NCBI GenBank assembly: GCA_937770485.1 | Contig: CALJHX010000040.1 | Location: forward strand, 1 to 60,956 | Reading direction: 5' to 3' | Origin: an uncultured Verrucomicrobiae bacterium | GTDB taxonomy: Bacteria > Verrucomicrobiota > Verrucomicrobiia > Limisphaerales > UBA1096 | DNA length: 60,956 nt | Shown: positions 35,468 through 44,947 of the stretch, one piece after another | Position numbering within the stretch: the stretch's first letter is position 1 | Layout of the letters: every line of letters starts with the position of its first letter | Notes under the pieces: generated by a model | What the model was told of the DNA's origin: nothing | Database searches by the model: none | Seen by the model: the letters and a program-made list of their open reading frames with translations, nothing else | Program-made: the position numbers and the translations under genes

Positions 35468-37066
35468 ATGGTGCGTCGCATGTTTTCAGTTATACGCTTG
35501 GCCAGGCATTTGGCTGTTTTGGCGACTGTTGTCGGATCGCTTGGTTTTTTGGCGCAGGGTCTTGGCGCGGCGAATCGCTCCGTGCCGAAGGTGGATCGGG
35601 AGGCGCCTCGCAATATCATATTTGTCATAGCGGATGATCATCGTTTTGACGCGATGGGTTTTGCAGGGCATCCGTTTTTGGAGACACCCAATCTGGATCG
35701 GATGGCCATGGGAGGCGCCTGGTTCCCGAACGCGTTTGTCACGACGTCGCTTTGTTCCCCAAGCCGTGCAAGCATTATGACGGGGCAATATGCTCACAAT
35801 CATAATGTGGTGGATAACTACAACCCGCTGCCGAAGGGGCTAATTTTCTTTCCTGAATACATGCAGAAAGCTGGGTATGATACAGCTTTTGTCGGGAAGT
35901 GGCACATGGGCGGGAACATCGATCACGCTCAACCCGGCTATAACCACTGGGTCAGCTTCAAGGGTCAGGGGACGTATTGGCCGGATGGCCGGGGCACAAG
36001 CCGCAAGGTGCCACAGAATAGCTACGACGGATTAAACGTCAACGGCAAGCGAGTGCCGCAGAAAGGCTACATCACTGACGAGTTGACGGATTATGCCCTT
36101 GATTGGCTCCGCTCCCGTAAGGGGGACAAACCCTTTTTTTTGACGCTGTCGCATAAGGCTGTTCACGCGGATTTTGTTCCAGCTGACCGGCATAAGGGAC
36201 GGTACAAAAATAAAAAACTGCCATTGCCGAAAACATTTGTGAAGAGCGGTAAAAACTTCCTTAATAAACCGCGCTGGTTGCAAGATCAACGGAATAGCCG
36301 TCATGGCGTGGACTTTGCCTATAACCTGCCGGACTTCGATTTGAACGCGTATTATACCCGCTACTGCGAAACCCTTCTGGCGATCGACGAAAATCTTGGT
36401 CGTCTCTTTGATCTGTTAGAAAAGAAAGGTCTACTGGAATCCACATTGGTGGTCTACATGGGCGACAACGGTTTTCAGTTTGGCGAGCAAGGCTTGATCG
36501 ACAAAAGAACGGCATACGAAGCGTCGATGCGCATACCGTTTCTGATGTATTGTCCCGATGTTATCCAAGCTGGGTCGGCTATAAAGAAGGTGGTTGCTAA
36601 CATTGATGTGGGTCCGACGCTGCTTGAAACTGCGGGGCTGCCCACTCCGAAACATATGAATGGACGCAGTTTCTGGCAATTGGCCAAGGGCAACGACATC
36701 CCGTGGCGCGACTATGTGCTCTACGAGTATTTTTGGGAACGTAACTATCCGCACACGCCGACGACACACGCCGTGCGTGGGGAGCGTTTCAAATATATCC
36801 GTTACCACGGGCTCTGGGACACGGATGAGTTGTACGACCTTCTCAACGATCCGGACGAAACAACCAATCTCATTTTCGAGCCGGAGCACAAGGAAACCGT
36901 AGCCATGCTGAACAAGCGTCTGTTTGAGCTGCTGGCTGAGAGCGGGGGGGCGAGTTTGCGCTTGGCTCCGGACCGTGGGCCAACCTTTCCCAAGCGGCAT
37001 CCGCAGCGCTCCGAGGCGTCGGATTTTCAAAACAATTTTACGGCACGCGGGAATAATTTAGCTTAG
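35468..37066 (+). CDS. secreted sulfatase (S1 family)
   Basis: A 532-residue sulfatase from ATG 35468, giving a clean signal peptide (HLAVLATVVGSLGFLAQGLG). The signature TTSLCSPSRASIMTGQ places the formylglycine Cys at about residue 96. IIFVIADDHRFDAMG provides the first metal ligands, and VVYMGDNGFQFGEQG the second. It is followed directly by an AroE-like dehydrogenase and a TIM-barrel isomerase-like gene, suggesting uptake and use of a sulfated sugar or cyclitol. A TTG-started longer form from 35414 is possible. It carries a TTGGCCAAG copy at 36676 but no exact 10-mer. Confidence 0.9.
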   Translation: MVRRMFSVIRLARHLAVLATVVGSLGFLAQGLGAANRSVPKVDREAPRNIIFVIADDHRFDAMGFAGHPFLETPNLDRMAMGGAWFPNAFVTTSLCSPSRASIMTGQYAHNHNVVDNYNPLPKGLIFFPEYMQKAGYDTAFVGKWHMGGNIDHAQPGYNHWVSFKGQGTYWPDGRGTSRKVPQNSYDGLNVNGKRVPQKGYITDELTDYALDWLRSRKGDKPFFLTLSHKAVHADFVPADRHKGRYKNKKLPLPKTFVKSGKNFLNKPRWLQDQRNSRHGVDFAYNLPDFDLNAYYTRYCETLLAIDENLGRLFDLLEKKGLLESTLVVYMGDNGFQFGEQGLIDKRTAYEASMRIPFLMYCPDVIQAGSAIKKVVANIDVGPTLLETAGLPTPKHMNGRSFWQLAKGNDIPWRDYVLYEYFWERNYPHTPTTHAVRGERFKYIRYHGLWDTDELYDLLNDPDETTNLIFEPEHKETVAMLNKRLFELLAESGGASLRLAPDRGPTFPKRHPQRSEASDFQNNFTARGNNLA

Positions 37067-37126
37067 TTGACGACGCGCAGCTTGACGCATGGCCAAGAGG
37101 TATTAACCATTCCCCCCGATTTTGAT

Positions 37127-37984
37127 ATGTCAGAGGAACTGAATTTTCTACCGAGTTTGACCGGCTCTTTTGCCAAGCCGGCTGCTGAAAATCCCACAGT
37201 GGAAATGGTCGAGGCCGCCTACCGGCATCACGGTTTACACTGGCGGTATATCAACACGGAAGTCGGCCCGGAGAATTTAGGAGCGGCAGTTGCCGGTGCC
37301 CGCGCCATGAATTGGGCCGGGTTCAACTGTTCGCTGCCGAACAAGGTCGAGGTGATCCAATATATCGATGGCTTGGGAGAATCGGCAGAGGTGATTGGTG
37401 CCGTGAACTGTGTCGTTCGTCGTGGGGACAAACTCATTGGTGAAAACACGGACGGCAAAGGTTTCTTGAAATCGCTGGAAAAAGCCGTCGATCCCGCAGG
37501 TAAACGCGTCGTCATGTTTGGTGCCGGCGGAGCGGCTCGAGCGATTGGTGTCGAAGTGGCGTTGGCTGGTGCGACTCATATTAAGATAGTGAATCGCTCG
37601 AAGGATCGCGGGCTGGAATTGGTCGCGTTGTTGAACGATAAAACTCCGGCAGAGGTAATATTTGAAAAATGGGACGGTGATTACTCAGTTGCGAATGGAG
37701 TTGATGTCGTAATCAATGCCACGTCGATCGGCTTGTATCCTGATATCGATGCTCACTTGCCTTTGAACTTGGATTCGCTGTCAGCGGACATGGTGGTGGC
37801 CGACGTGATTCCGAATCCACCGCGAACGAATTTGGTCAAGGATGCCGAGGCACGCGGCTGCAAGGTGCTCGACGGCTTAGGTATGCTTGTGAATCAAGGC
37901 ATCACCGGCATCGAATACTGGACCGGCGTGACCGTGGACGGCGACGTGATGCGCACCCGCCTCGAGGAATTATTCGGCGCTTAG
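37127..37984 (+). CDS. shikimate dehydrogenase-like (AroE family) protein, atypical
   Basis: A 285-residue AroE-family oxidoreductase. The NADP Rossmann motif is GAGGAARAIG near residue 130. ENTDGKGFLKSLE carries the conserved Asp, and NCSLPNK keeps the catalytic Lys of the usual NVTIPHK. However, the substrate motif HSxSP near the N-terminus is replaced by GSFAKPAAENP, which lacks the two serines that hold shikimate. A different substrate is therefore likely, or a catabolic quinate/shikimate-type reaction. The start ATG 37127 follows the sulfatase by 60 bases; an earlier in-frame start at 37067 has a poor N-terminus. Confidence 0.82.
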   Translation: MSEELNFLPSLTGSFAKPAAENPTVEMVEAAYRHHGLHWRYINTEVGPENLGAAVAGARAMNWAGFNCSLPNKVEVIQYIDGLGESAEVIGAVNCVVRRGDKLIGENTDGKGFLKSLEKAVDPAGKRVVMFGAGGAARAIGVEVALAGATHIKIVNRSKDRGLELVALLNDKTPAEVIFEKWDGDYSVANGVDVVINATSIGLYPDIDAHLPLNLDSLSADMVVADVIPNPPRTNLVKDAEARGCKVLDGLGMLVNQGITGIEYWTGVTVDGDVMRTRLEELFGA

Positions 37985-38058
37985 GCTCCGTCCGGGGTGT
38001 TTTCGCCTTTCCATGGTCGAGAATGCTACGTACCGTTGGGCGTCAACATTACATCGTA

Positions 38059-38883
38059 ATGAAACTGGGAATGATTAATTCGGCTTGGGAACAGCACGGC
38101 GTTGGTCTCGTGGATGGTCTCAGGAAAACCAAGGAATTGGGCTTCGACTGTGTTGATATTTTCGAGGACCCGATGGAGCCGCAGGCCGCAGGCCGCATCA
38201 CCGAGATCAAGCAAACCAGCGACGAAATCGGGCTGCCAATCATCAGCGTGGTCGGCGTAAGCGTCGGTCTGGTGGATTTCAACCCCTCGGTTCAGCGCTT
38301 CCACGTCGAGCGCTGCAAGCGCTACCTCGACATGGGTGCGACGTTTGGTGCGAAAAACTACCTTCTCGTCATCGGTGAATACATTTGGCAGAAAGAGGTC
38401 ATCCCGCCGGAGGAGCAATGGCGGTTCGCTGTCGAAAACTGCAAACTTCTTGGCGACTACGCCAGCGAACGCGACCTCGAGATCGTCATTGAGCTTGAGC
38501 CGTTCCACATGTCCCTCGTCAACAACATTGCCGAGATGGATCGCTTCCTGACCGACGTGAACAATCCGGCCGTGAAAGCGAACATCGATATCAGCCACAT
38601 GGTCCTGAGCGACAGTCCGCCTGAGTCGCTCGCCGCGCTCAAGGGCCGGGCCGGGCACGTGCACATTTCCGATTGCGACGGCAAGGTACACGGCGACCTG
38701 CCGCCGGGCCGGGGCATGGTGCCGTTCGAGGGCTACATGCAGGCGATCAAGGATCTGGACTTCGACGGCGCGATCAGCCTTGAACTCGAATATGCGCCCG
38801 ATCCCTCCCAAATCGTCGAGTGGGTCACGGAGGCTTACTCCGCGACAGATCACCTGATGTCAGCCATAAATTTGCGTCATTAA
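38059..38883 (+). CDS. sugar isomerase/epimerase-like TIM barrel (AP endonuclease 2 family)
   Basis: A 274-residue protein of the xylose-isomerase-like TIM-barrel superfamily. Metal-site segments are visible: LEIVIELEPFHMSL (Glu), KANIDISHMVLSD (Asp and His), HVHISDCDGKVHGDLPPGRG (His, Asp), and ISLELEYA (Glu). Relatives include inosose dehydratase, hydroxypyruvate isomerase, sugar epimerases and 3-dehydroshikimate dehydratase. The neighbour AroE-like gene makes a dehydroshikimate- or keto-cyclitol-type substrate worth considering. The start ATG 38059 is chosen because MKLGMINSAW is a standard first strand. Confidence 0.82.
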   Translation: MKLGMINSAWEQHGVGLVDGLRKTKELGFDCVDIFEDPMEPQAAGRITEIKQTSDEIGLPIISVVGVSVGLVDFNPSVQRFHVERCKRYLDMGATFGAKNYLLVIGEYIWQKEVIPPEEQWRFAVENCKLLGDYASERDLEIVIELEPFHMSLVNNIAEMDRFLTDVNNPAVKANIDISHMVLSDSPPESLAALKGRAGHVHISDCDGKVHGDLPPGRGMVPFEGYMQAIKDLDFDGAISLELEYAPDPSQIVEWVTEAYSATDHLMSAINLRH

Positions 38884-38888
38884 AGCGC

Positions 38889-39413
38889 ATGTCTGACGAC
38901 TGGAAAGCCAAGTTTTGTGAGCTGTACCACTCCGCGCAAGAGCGCTACCGGGCCGGGCGCACCACCACCCTGACTCTCTTCGAGTCGGACGAGGTCTGTT
39001 TCCTTGCCACGATCGGTTGCTCCACGCAGGAGCTGTTTGATTTCGTGGAGGACAGCATCAACTGGGACGACGTCGAGTACGACCAGGTAGAGGGCGTCAC
39101 AGCGTTGCGGCGCGATCATTTCTTGAACACGCTTCGCAGTGAATCCGCCACAACCAAGATCGACCCCGACAAGATCCCGACCAAGACGGACGAAGTCGGT
39201 GGCATTGCCTGGCTGCCGCGCCTCATTGTCAAGGCCCGCGCCAAACTCGCCGGCGAACTCCCGCCCGAGTTGATGTACGGCTGCGGCGGCGACCGGCCGT
39301 TCCTGGGAGAGCACAACTCGAATCTCGTCGACTTCCTGCGCGTCACCCTCGAAGCCGGCAACAACGACCGCGTGATCATTGACTACATCAAGAGCTGCGC
39401 GGCCAAGGGCTGA
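38889..39413 (+). CDS. DUF5069 domain protein
   Basis: A 174-residue cytoplasmic protein. The C-terminal half matches DUF5069: GGIAWLPRLIVKARAKLAGE, then YGCGGDRPFL and a helix with VDFLRVTLEAGNNDRVIIDY. The family is common in verrucomicrobia, cyanobacteria and planctomycetes and has no known function. It starts 5 bases after the TIM-barrel gene and ends just before the UvrA-like gene, so it is in the middle of the run. Confidence 0.8.
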   Translation: MSDDWKAKFCELYHSAQERYRAGRTTTLTLFESDEVCFLATIGCSTQELFDFVEDSINWDDVEYDQVEGVTALRRDHFLNTLRSESATTKIDPDKIPTKTDEVGGIAWLPRLIVKARAKLAGELPPELMYGCGGDRPFLGEHNSNLVDFLRVTLEAGNNDRVIIDYIKSCAAKG

Positions 39414-39414
39414 C

Positions 39415-42333
39415 GTGCCTCCCGAGCCATTGCCAAGCAAAGACACCAACGGTGCAATTCGTCTTCGCGGCGTCCGCCACAACAATCTCAAGAATCTCGA
39501 CCTCGATCTGCCCAAGGGCAAATTGATTGTGTTCACTGGCCTGAGCGGTTCCGGCAAAAGTTCGCTCGCCTTCGACACTCTCTTTGCTGAGGGCCAGCGA
39601 CGCTACGTCGAAACGTTCTCCCCGTACGTCCGGCAATTCTTCGACCGGATGGACAAGCCGCAGGTCGATCGCATCGACGGCATCCCGCCGGCAATCGCGC
39701 TAGGCCAGCGCAACACCGTCCGCACCACTCGCTCGACCATCGGCACGATGACCGAAATCTGCGACCACATGAAAAATCTGTGGACGCACATCGCCCAATG
39801 CCGCTGCGACCATTGCGGCGAACCCGTGACCCGCGACGAGCCGATCGCCATTTGGAAAACTCTGCTTGGTAGCCAGTCCTCCGAGGCGCTAGTCACGTTC
39901 GACGTACCGTTGTCGGACAGAATCTCACTAGCCGAGTCTTTACAACTCATCGGCAAACAGGGCTACCGGCGCATCGTCGATCCCACCGCAAAAAACAAAC
40001 TCGGCAGACTGCCGGAACTGCTGCGGATCGAGGAGGCGGCGAAGCGCTTGGCCAAGTGCAAGCTCACGTCGCTGACCGTCGTACAGGATCGCATCCGCTT
40101 GGCCAAGGGCAGCCGCGCGCGGTTTCTCGAGGCGGCCGGACAGGCGTACCAGTTCGGCAAGAGTCACCTCGCCGTTCATACAGAAGTAATTGTTCAACAG
40201 CGATTTAGCCGGCATTTCCACTGCGCCGCCTGCGACGCCGAGTACCGCGACCCCTCGCCGGCGCTGTTCAGTTTCAACAACCCAGTCGGCGCCTGCCCAG
40301 AGTGCAAGGGCTTCGGTCGAATCATCTCGATCGACTACCGGCTAGCGATGCCGAACCTCACCAAGTCGATCGCCGGGGGCGTCGTTAAGCCGTGGCAGAC
40401 CGGGCATGGCGTTGAGTGCCAGCGAGAGATGATGGCCGCCGCGAAGCAGAATGGCATCCCAACCGATTTGCCCTTCAACAAGCTGCCGAAAAAAGCCCGC
40501 GACTGGGTAACCCACGGGGAGCCGGACTACGGCAAGCCAGGCCGCACCTGGCCCGACGCATGGTACGGAGTCGCCGGTTATTTCCGCTGGCTGGAGAGCA
40601 AGGCGTACAAGATGCACGTTCGCGTTTTGCTCTCGCGCTACCGCAGCTACACAACCTGCCCGGGGTGCGAGGGGCAACGCTTCAAGCCAGACTCGCTTCG
40701 ATTCAAGCTTGACCACACCGGCACCGGTGACTGGCTCACGCTCTCTGATCTTTACAGACTCCCCATCCGCGACGCAGCGGGCGTGATCAACGAACTCGCC
40801 GACCGGCTCGACCTCAACCGGGCCGATGCACTCGCGCCGGTGTTGGCTGAAGTGCGCGGGCGGCTCGACGCGATGGTGCGCATCGGCCTTGGCTACCTCA
40901 CGCTCGACCGGCCGACGCGCACGCTCTCCGGCGGCGAAACCCAGCGCGTCAACCTCACCGCCTGCCTAGGCTCGAAACTGGTCAACATGCTTTATGTGCT
41001 CGACGAGCCAAGCGTCGGGCTGCACCCGCGCGACACAAACCGACTCGTCGGTCTGCTGGAAAACCTGCGCGACCTCGGCAACACGCTCGTTGTCGTCGAG
41101 CACGAAACCGGCATCATCCGCCATGCCGACCACGTCGTTGACCTTGGCCCGGAGCGGGGTGAGCGAGGCGGCGAGATCGTGTACAACGGCCCCGGCTCGC
41201 GCCTGGCCAAGTGCCGCGCCTCGCTGACGGGCGCGTACCTCTCCGGACGAAAGAAACTAGAACCGCCCCCGGCCCGCGCGGTGACCGCCCACACGCTGCG
41301 ACTGCGCTTGGCCAAGTTTTCTAGGAACAACTTGAGCGACTTCGCGGTGGACATCCCGCTTGGCCGCTTGGTTTGCGTGACCGGCGTCAGCGGCTCTGGC
41401 AAAACAACACTCATTCGCGACGGTCTGCTCCCCGCCCTGCGTGACAAGCTCGGTGGCACGCCGGCGGTCGCCAGCTTGGCCAAGCTGACCGGCTGGCGGT
41501 CGCTCGAGTCCGTGATGATGGTCGATCAGTCGTCGCTGGGCCGCACACCGCGCTCGAACCCGGCCGTGTACATCGGCGCGTTCGACGAAATCCGCAAACT
41601 GTTCGCCGCCAGCCCCGAGGCCAACACGTTTGAGTTGCCGGCCGGGGCGTTTAGCTTCAACTCCGCGCAGGGCCAGTGCGGCTACTGTCGCGGCACCGGT
41701 TTTGAAAAAATTGAGATGCAATTTTTGAGCGACGTGTTCATCAAGTGCCCAGAGTGCAACGGCCGCCGCTACCGCGACCACGTACTCGAGGCCAGGCTCA
41801 CACCGCCCTTGGCCAAACACTTAGCTTGGAACATTGCCGATCTGCTCGACGCGACCGCCGACGAGGTGATCCTGTTTCTCGACGGCTACCCCGACTCGCG
41901 CCCGGCGGCCAAGGCACGCGCCAAGCTGCAATTACTGAGCGATGTAGGCTTGGGCTACCTGCGACTTGGGCAACCGGTGAACACGCTTTCCGGCGGCGAG
42001 AGTCAACGACTGAAACTCGTCCGTAGCCTCGCCGAGGCGCACAGCAAGCGCACCGCCACCGGGCCGACGCTGTACCTCTTCGACGAACCGACGACCGGCC
42101 TGCACTTTGACGACATTCGGCTCCTAGCCAGAGTGCTGCACCGCCTGGTGGACGAGGGCCACTCGGTACTGGTGGTGGAGCACAATTTGGATTTGATCCG
42201 CCAAGCCAACTGGGTGATCGACCTCGGCCCAGACGCCGGCGACGAAGGCGGACAACTCGTCGCCCAAGGGCCGCCCCACACCCTCGCCAAAAACAAACAA
42301 TCACACACCGCAAAAGCCTTGCGCGGGGCATAA
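39415..42333 (+). CDS. UvrA-like excinuclease ABC subunit
   Basis: About 972 residues from the GTG at 39415. It has two ABC ATPase modules, with Walker [11 protein letters not shown] and [10 protein letters not shown] and signature motifs [12 protein letters not shown] and [12 protein letters not shown]. Zinc modules include [27 protein letters not shown] and CGYCRGTG...CPECNGRRY, as in UvrA. The order and size fit UvrA, which finds DNA lesions with UvrB. Divergent core segments suggest this may be a second UvrA paralogue (UvrA2-like). Four CTTGGCCAAG copies (40047, 40098, 41307, 41475), all read as LAK, make it the gene with the most copies. It starts 2 bases after the DUF5069 gene. Confidence 0.88.
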   Translation: MPPEPLPSKDTNGAIRLRGVRHNNLKNLDLDLPKGKLIVFTGLSGSGKSSLAFDTLFAEGQRRYVETFSPYVRQFFDRMDKPQVDRIDGIPPAIALGQRNTVRTTRSTIGTMTEICDHMKNLWTHIAQCRCDHCGEPVTRDEPIAIWKTLLGSQSSEALVTFDVPLSDRISLAESLQLIGKQGYRRIVDPTAKNKLGRLPELLRIEEAAKRLAKCKLTSLTVVQDRIRLAKGSRARFLEAAGQAYQFGKSHLAVHTEVIVQQRFSRHFHCAACDAEYRDPSPALFSFNNPVGACPECKGFGRIISIDYRLAMPNLTKSIAGGVVKPWQTGHGVECQREMMAAAKQNGIPTDLPFNKLPKKARDWVTHGEPDYGKPGRTWPDAWYGVAGYFRWLESKAYKMHVRVLLSRYRSYTTCPGCEGQRFKPDSLRFKLDHTGTGDWLTLSDLYRLPIRDAAGVINELADRLDLNRADALAPVLAEVRGRLDAMVRIGLGYLTLDRPTRTLSGGETQRVNLTACLGSKLVNMLYVLDEPSVGLHPRDTNRLVGLLENLRDLGNTLVVVEHETGIIRHADHVVDLGPERGERGGEIVYNGPGSRLAKCRASLTGAYLSGRKKLEPPPARAVTAHTLRLRLAKFSRNNLSDFAVDIPLGRLVCVTGVSGSGKTTLIRDGLLPALRDKLGGTPAVASLAKLTGWRSLESVMMVDQSSLGRTPRSNPAVYIGAFDEIRKLFAASPEANTFELPAGAFSFNSAQGQCGYCRGTGFEKIEMQFLSDVFIKCPECNGRRYRDHVLEARLTPPLAKHLAWNIADLLDATADEVILFLDGYPDSRPAAKARAKLQLLSDVGLGYLRLGQPVNTLSGGESQRLKLVRSLAEAHSKRTATGPTLYLFDEPTTGLHFDDIRLLARVLHRLVDEGHSVLVVEHNLDLIRQANWVIDLGPDAGDEGGQLVAQGPPHTLAKNKQSHTAKALRGA

Positions 42334-42348
42334 AAAATCAGACTTACT

Positions 42349-42905
42349 TTAAAATATAATTAGCAAATAAAGCCGGAGGGCCGACATGAGTTCCCGGGGC
42401 AACGCCACGGGAACCAAGTCGAAATAATTCAACGCCCTGAAGAAGCCGCACCCAATCCAATTCCAAACATAACGTTCATCAAATTGAACGCTGTATTTTT
42501 TTAGTAGTCGCGGGTATTCATCCTGAAACGAAACTTTTCGATGATGCTGGGCCTGATTGGCAATGTACGTTTCTAATGCGAGGCGAGGCGAGGGACTTAC
42601 CGAAAAATGCCCCACCCTGTTTACCGACTAAATTTGAAATAACGAATACCCTTTGTTTTAGGCCACTTGGATAATCCGGTTTTAGTTTTCTGCACCAACT
42701 TCGCCGGAGCGATGGTTTGGTGATGATAAATCAGATAATGAATGTAATCCGCAACCTAACCGACATTTAAGATGCTACCATTTTTCATCAAAAATCCCAC
42801 GATGTAGGTATGAAGATCATCACGGTTGTCATCAGGTAACCACGCATCTCGATTCATTGTGAATAAGACAAGATGGACGATCATTTGAGCGAAGGAAAGG
42901 GACAT
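42349..42905 (-). pseudogene. dead REP-associated tyrosine transposase (IS200-like, RAYT)
   Basis: Pieces of one transposase appear in order on the minus strand. The N-terminus starts at 42905 (MSLSFAQMIVHLVLFTMNRD), with HTYIVGFLMKN following. After an in-frame stop come VADYIHYLIYHHQTIAPAKL and KTKTGLSKWPKTKGIRYF. After another stop and a frameshift the C-terminus reads YIANQAQHHRKVSFQDEY and FDERYVWN. This order, with the Tyr in YIANQ, fits Y1/IS200-like REP-associated transposases. The HUH motif (usually H-x-H in VADHVHLL) is degraded to YIH, so the gene is inactive. The C-terminal frame also runs on beyond the usual YVW end to 42349. Confidence 0.78.
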
Positions 42906-42910
42906 GAGTA

Positions 42911-43049
42911 CCGCCCTTCCAGGGCATATCGCATGGTGCCCCTTCGGGGCTGTGACTGGATCAGTCTCACGGGGTGACAGCCTCGGAGTGGGTTTTTCAT
43001 CAGGCAAAATGGTGAAACTATCGAATTGAACGGTCAACACCTGAAGGTG
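42911..43049. repeat. REP-like hairpin cluster beside the dead transposase
   Basis: Four short perfect hairpins lie in a row just upstream of the transposase start: GCCCT-TCC-AGGGC (42913-42925), GCCCC-TTC-GGGGC (42938-42950), GACTG-GAT-CAGTC (42954-42966) and CACCT-GA-AGGTG (43038-43049). Such clusters are the usual substrate and flank of RAYT transposases (REP/BIME elements). No second copy was recognised in this window. Confidence 0.65.
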
Positions 43050-43150
43050 AAATAGCCGAACCTGGTGTCGATAATGACGCTTGGTCAAGTGTACTTTTTT
43101 GTCGCGAAGTTTTTTCCGTTTGTCGTACGATGTGTGCCGCGCTTGGGCTT

Positions 43151-44263
43151 ATGCAATTCGGCTCGCTCCAACTGAAATCCAATCTGTTTCTCTCGCCGCT
43201 GGCCGGGTACACGAATCTCCCGTTCCGGCTCGTGCTGCGCGAGGTGGGCGGCTTGAGCTTAGCCACGACCGACCTCGTCAACGCCCGGTCGCTGCTCGAG
43301 CGCAACTCCAAGGCTCTCAAGCTCATCGAGACGAACGAGACCGATAGCCCTTTTGCCGTGCAGTTGTTTGGCTCGGTGCCGGAGGAGATGCGCGACGCGG
43401 CACAGTACCTCGAATCGATTGGTGTGGACTCGATCGACATCAACATGGGCTGCCCGGTGCGCAAGGTCTGCAAGACCGGCGGCGGCTCGGCGATGATGAC
43501 CGAGCGAGACGACACCGCGCACCTCGTGAAAATGATGGTCGATTCTGTAAAGATACCGATCACGGCCAAAATGCGTCTCGGCTGGGACGACAAAAACATC
43601 ACCGCGCCTGACTTGGTGCGTGTGCTTGAGGGCGTCGGTGTAACGGCGGTTTTCATCCACGGACGGACGCGAGAGCAGGGTTTCACCGGGGGCGTCAACC
43701 TCGAGGGCATCCGCCAAGTGGTCGGGGCGGCGCGCGAGATCCCAGTGATCGGCAACGGCGACATTACCACCCCGGAGTCGGCCAAGCACATGATGAACGC
43801 CACCGGCTGCCACGGCGTAAGCGTCGGCCGGGGCGCGTTTTACAACCCGTGGATTTTCAAGCACACCGAGCACCATCTACGCACTGGCGTACTGCTGCCC
43901 GAGCCGAAATTTACGGAGCGGGTGCAAGTGATGCGAAGGCATTTTGACCTGATGCTGGAAGTGTTCGGCGAGAAGCGCGGCTGCCTGATGTTCCGCAAAG
44001 TCGCCCCGTGGTACGCCAAGCGCTTCGGCCCAGTGAAGCCGTTCAACAAAGCGGTCGTGCTGATCTCGACACGCGAGGATTTCGAGTCAGCGCTCGCCGA
44101 CTACCTCGACTGGCGGCGACAGTTTTCCAATGATGACGGAGAACTCACCGAGCGCTATCGTCAGAACCCAATGATGCCGTCCTTTATGAAGGACGATAAC
44201 GAACCTGCCTACGCGAAGCGCAAGACCATCCCCGTGCCCAAGGGCCCTGTTGAGGTGTGGTAA
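43151..44263 (+). CDS. tRNA-dihydrouridine synthase (DusB-like)
   Basis: A flavin enzyme of about 370 residues that reduces uridines in tRNA to dihydrouridine. It has SPLAGYTNLPFRLV at the start, the active-site Cys in INMGCPVRKVCKTGGGSAMM, HGRTREQGFTG and IGNGDITTPESA (FMN binding). The C-terminal helical domain follows from about residue 255. The start at 43151 (MQFGSLQLKSN) is preferred to 43130. The length and order fit DusB; the exact tRNA position cannot be told. Confidence 0.9.
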   Translation: MQFGSLQLKSNLFLSPLAGYTNLPFRLVLREVGGLSLATTDLVNARSLLERNSKALKLIETNETDSPFAVQLFGSVPEEMRDAAQYLESIGVDSIDINMGCPVRKVCKTGGGSAMMTERDDTAHLVKMMVDSVKIPITAKMRLGWDDKNITAPDLVRVLEGVGVTAVFIHGRTREQGFTGGVNLEGIRQVVGAAREIPVIGNGDITTPESAKHMMNATGCHGVSVGRGAFYNPWIFKHTEHHLRTGVLLPEPKFTERVQVMRRHFDLMLEVFGEKRGCLMFRKVAPWYAKRFGPVKPFNKAVVLISTREDFESALADYLDWRRQFSNDDGELTERYRQNPMMPSFMKDDNEPAYAKRKTIPVPKGPVEVW

Positions 44264-44265
44264 AA

Positions 44266-44297
44266 AAATCCCGCAGGCCAAAAGACCAGCGGGATTT
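44266..44297. terminator. bidirectional terminator between dus and an EF-hand gene
   Basis: A 9-bp stem, AAATCCCGC and GCGGGATTT, flanked by an A-run on the left (44262-44268) and T-rich sequence on the right, separates two convergent genes. It can serve both strands. Confidence 0.75.
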
Positions 44298-44321
44298 GTC
44301 TAATCTTGTTAATACAAAAAC

Positions 44322-44888
44322 TTATTCACCGGATGAGGGCCGACTCGGACGCTGACCGCCGCGACCTTCACCGCGACCTTCACCGCCACCTGAGGGACGC
44401 TGGCCACCGCGACCTTCACCGCCACGGGACGGACGCTGGCCTGATGCACCTCCGCGGCCACCAAAATTTGGACGCAACTCGTCTTCGGTCAACTTGCCAT
44501 CCTTATTCTTGTCGAGCTTCTTAAGCGCTGCAACGGCACCCTTAATTTCCTCGGGGGAAATCTCACCGTTGCCATCACTATCCAGTGCGGTCATCACAGG
44601 GAACATCCGCATAAAACCACCTGGTCCTCCCTGACCACCACGGCCACCGGACTGCGATCCACGCTCACGGCTTGTTCCCGACGGACGTTCACGACGCTCG
44701 GCGCCCTCACCACGTTCACGACGCTGAGCACCTTCACCACGTTCACGACGCTGAGCACCTTCACCACGTTCGCGACGCTGAGCACCTTCACCACGTTCGC
44801 GCCCACCGCGTTCCTGCGCGATTGCATCACCTGCCATCATGCCAAAACATGTGACAGCCATTACTAGTTTATATGTCATCTTTTTCAT
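44322..44888 (-). CDS. secreted EF-hand protein with RGEGAQRRE repeats
   Basis: A 188-residue exported protein with a signal peptide (KLVMAVTCFGMMAGDAIA). Residues about 30-65 hold four 9-residue repeats (RRERGEGAQ), encoded by a 27-bp tandem repeat at about 44700-44800; this section is highly positive. Two EF-hand loops follow, DSDGNGEISPEE and DKNKDGKLTEDE. The end is rich in Gly, Arg, Pro and Ser. The EF-hand module (PVMTALDSDGNG to DELRPNFGG) is closely similar to the one in the next gene, so the two are related and probably both bind calcium outside the cell. Function unknown. Confidence 0.75.
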   Translation of the reverse strand: MKKMTYKLVMAVTCFGMMAGDAIAQERGGRERGEGAQRRERGEGAQRRERGEGAQRRERGEGAERRERPSGTSRERGSQSGGRGGQGGPGGFMRMFPVMTALDSDGNGEISPEEIKGAVAALKKLDKNKDGKLTEDELRPNFGGRGGASGQRPSRGGEGRGGQRPSGGGEGRGEGRGGQRPSRPSSGE

Positions 44889-44947
44889 AATACCAAATCA
44901 ATGGTCTGCTTCAAATATACGATCCACCCTGAAGATGGGTTACAATT

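Noticed and set aside
44700..44800. Regular 27-bp repeat units as a CRISPR array
   Set aside because: Units are directly tandem without spacers and keep the reading frame of a secreted protein.
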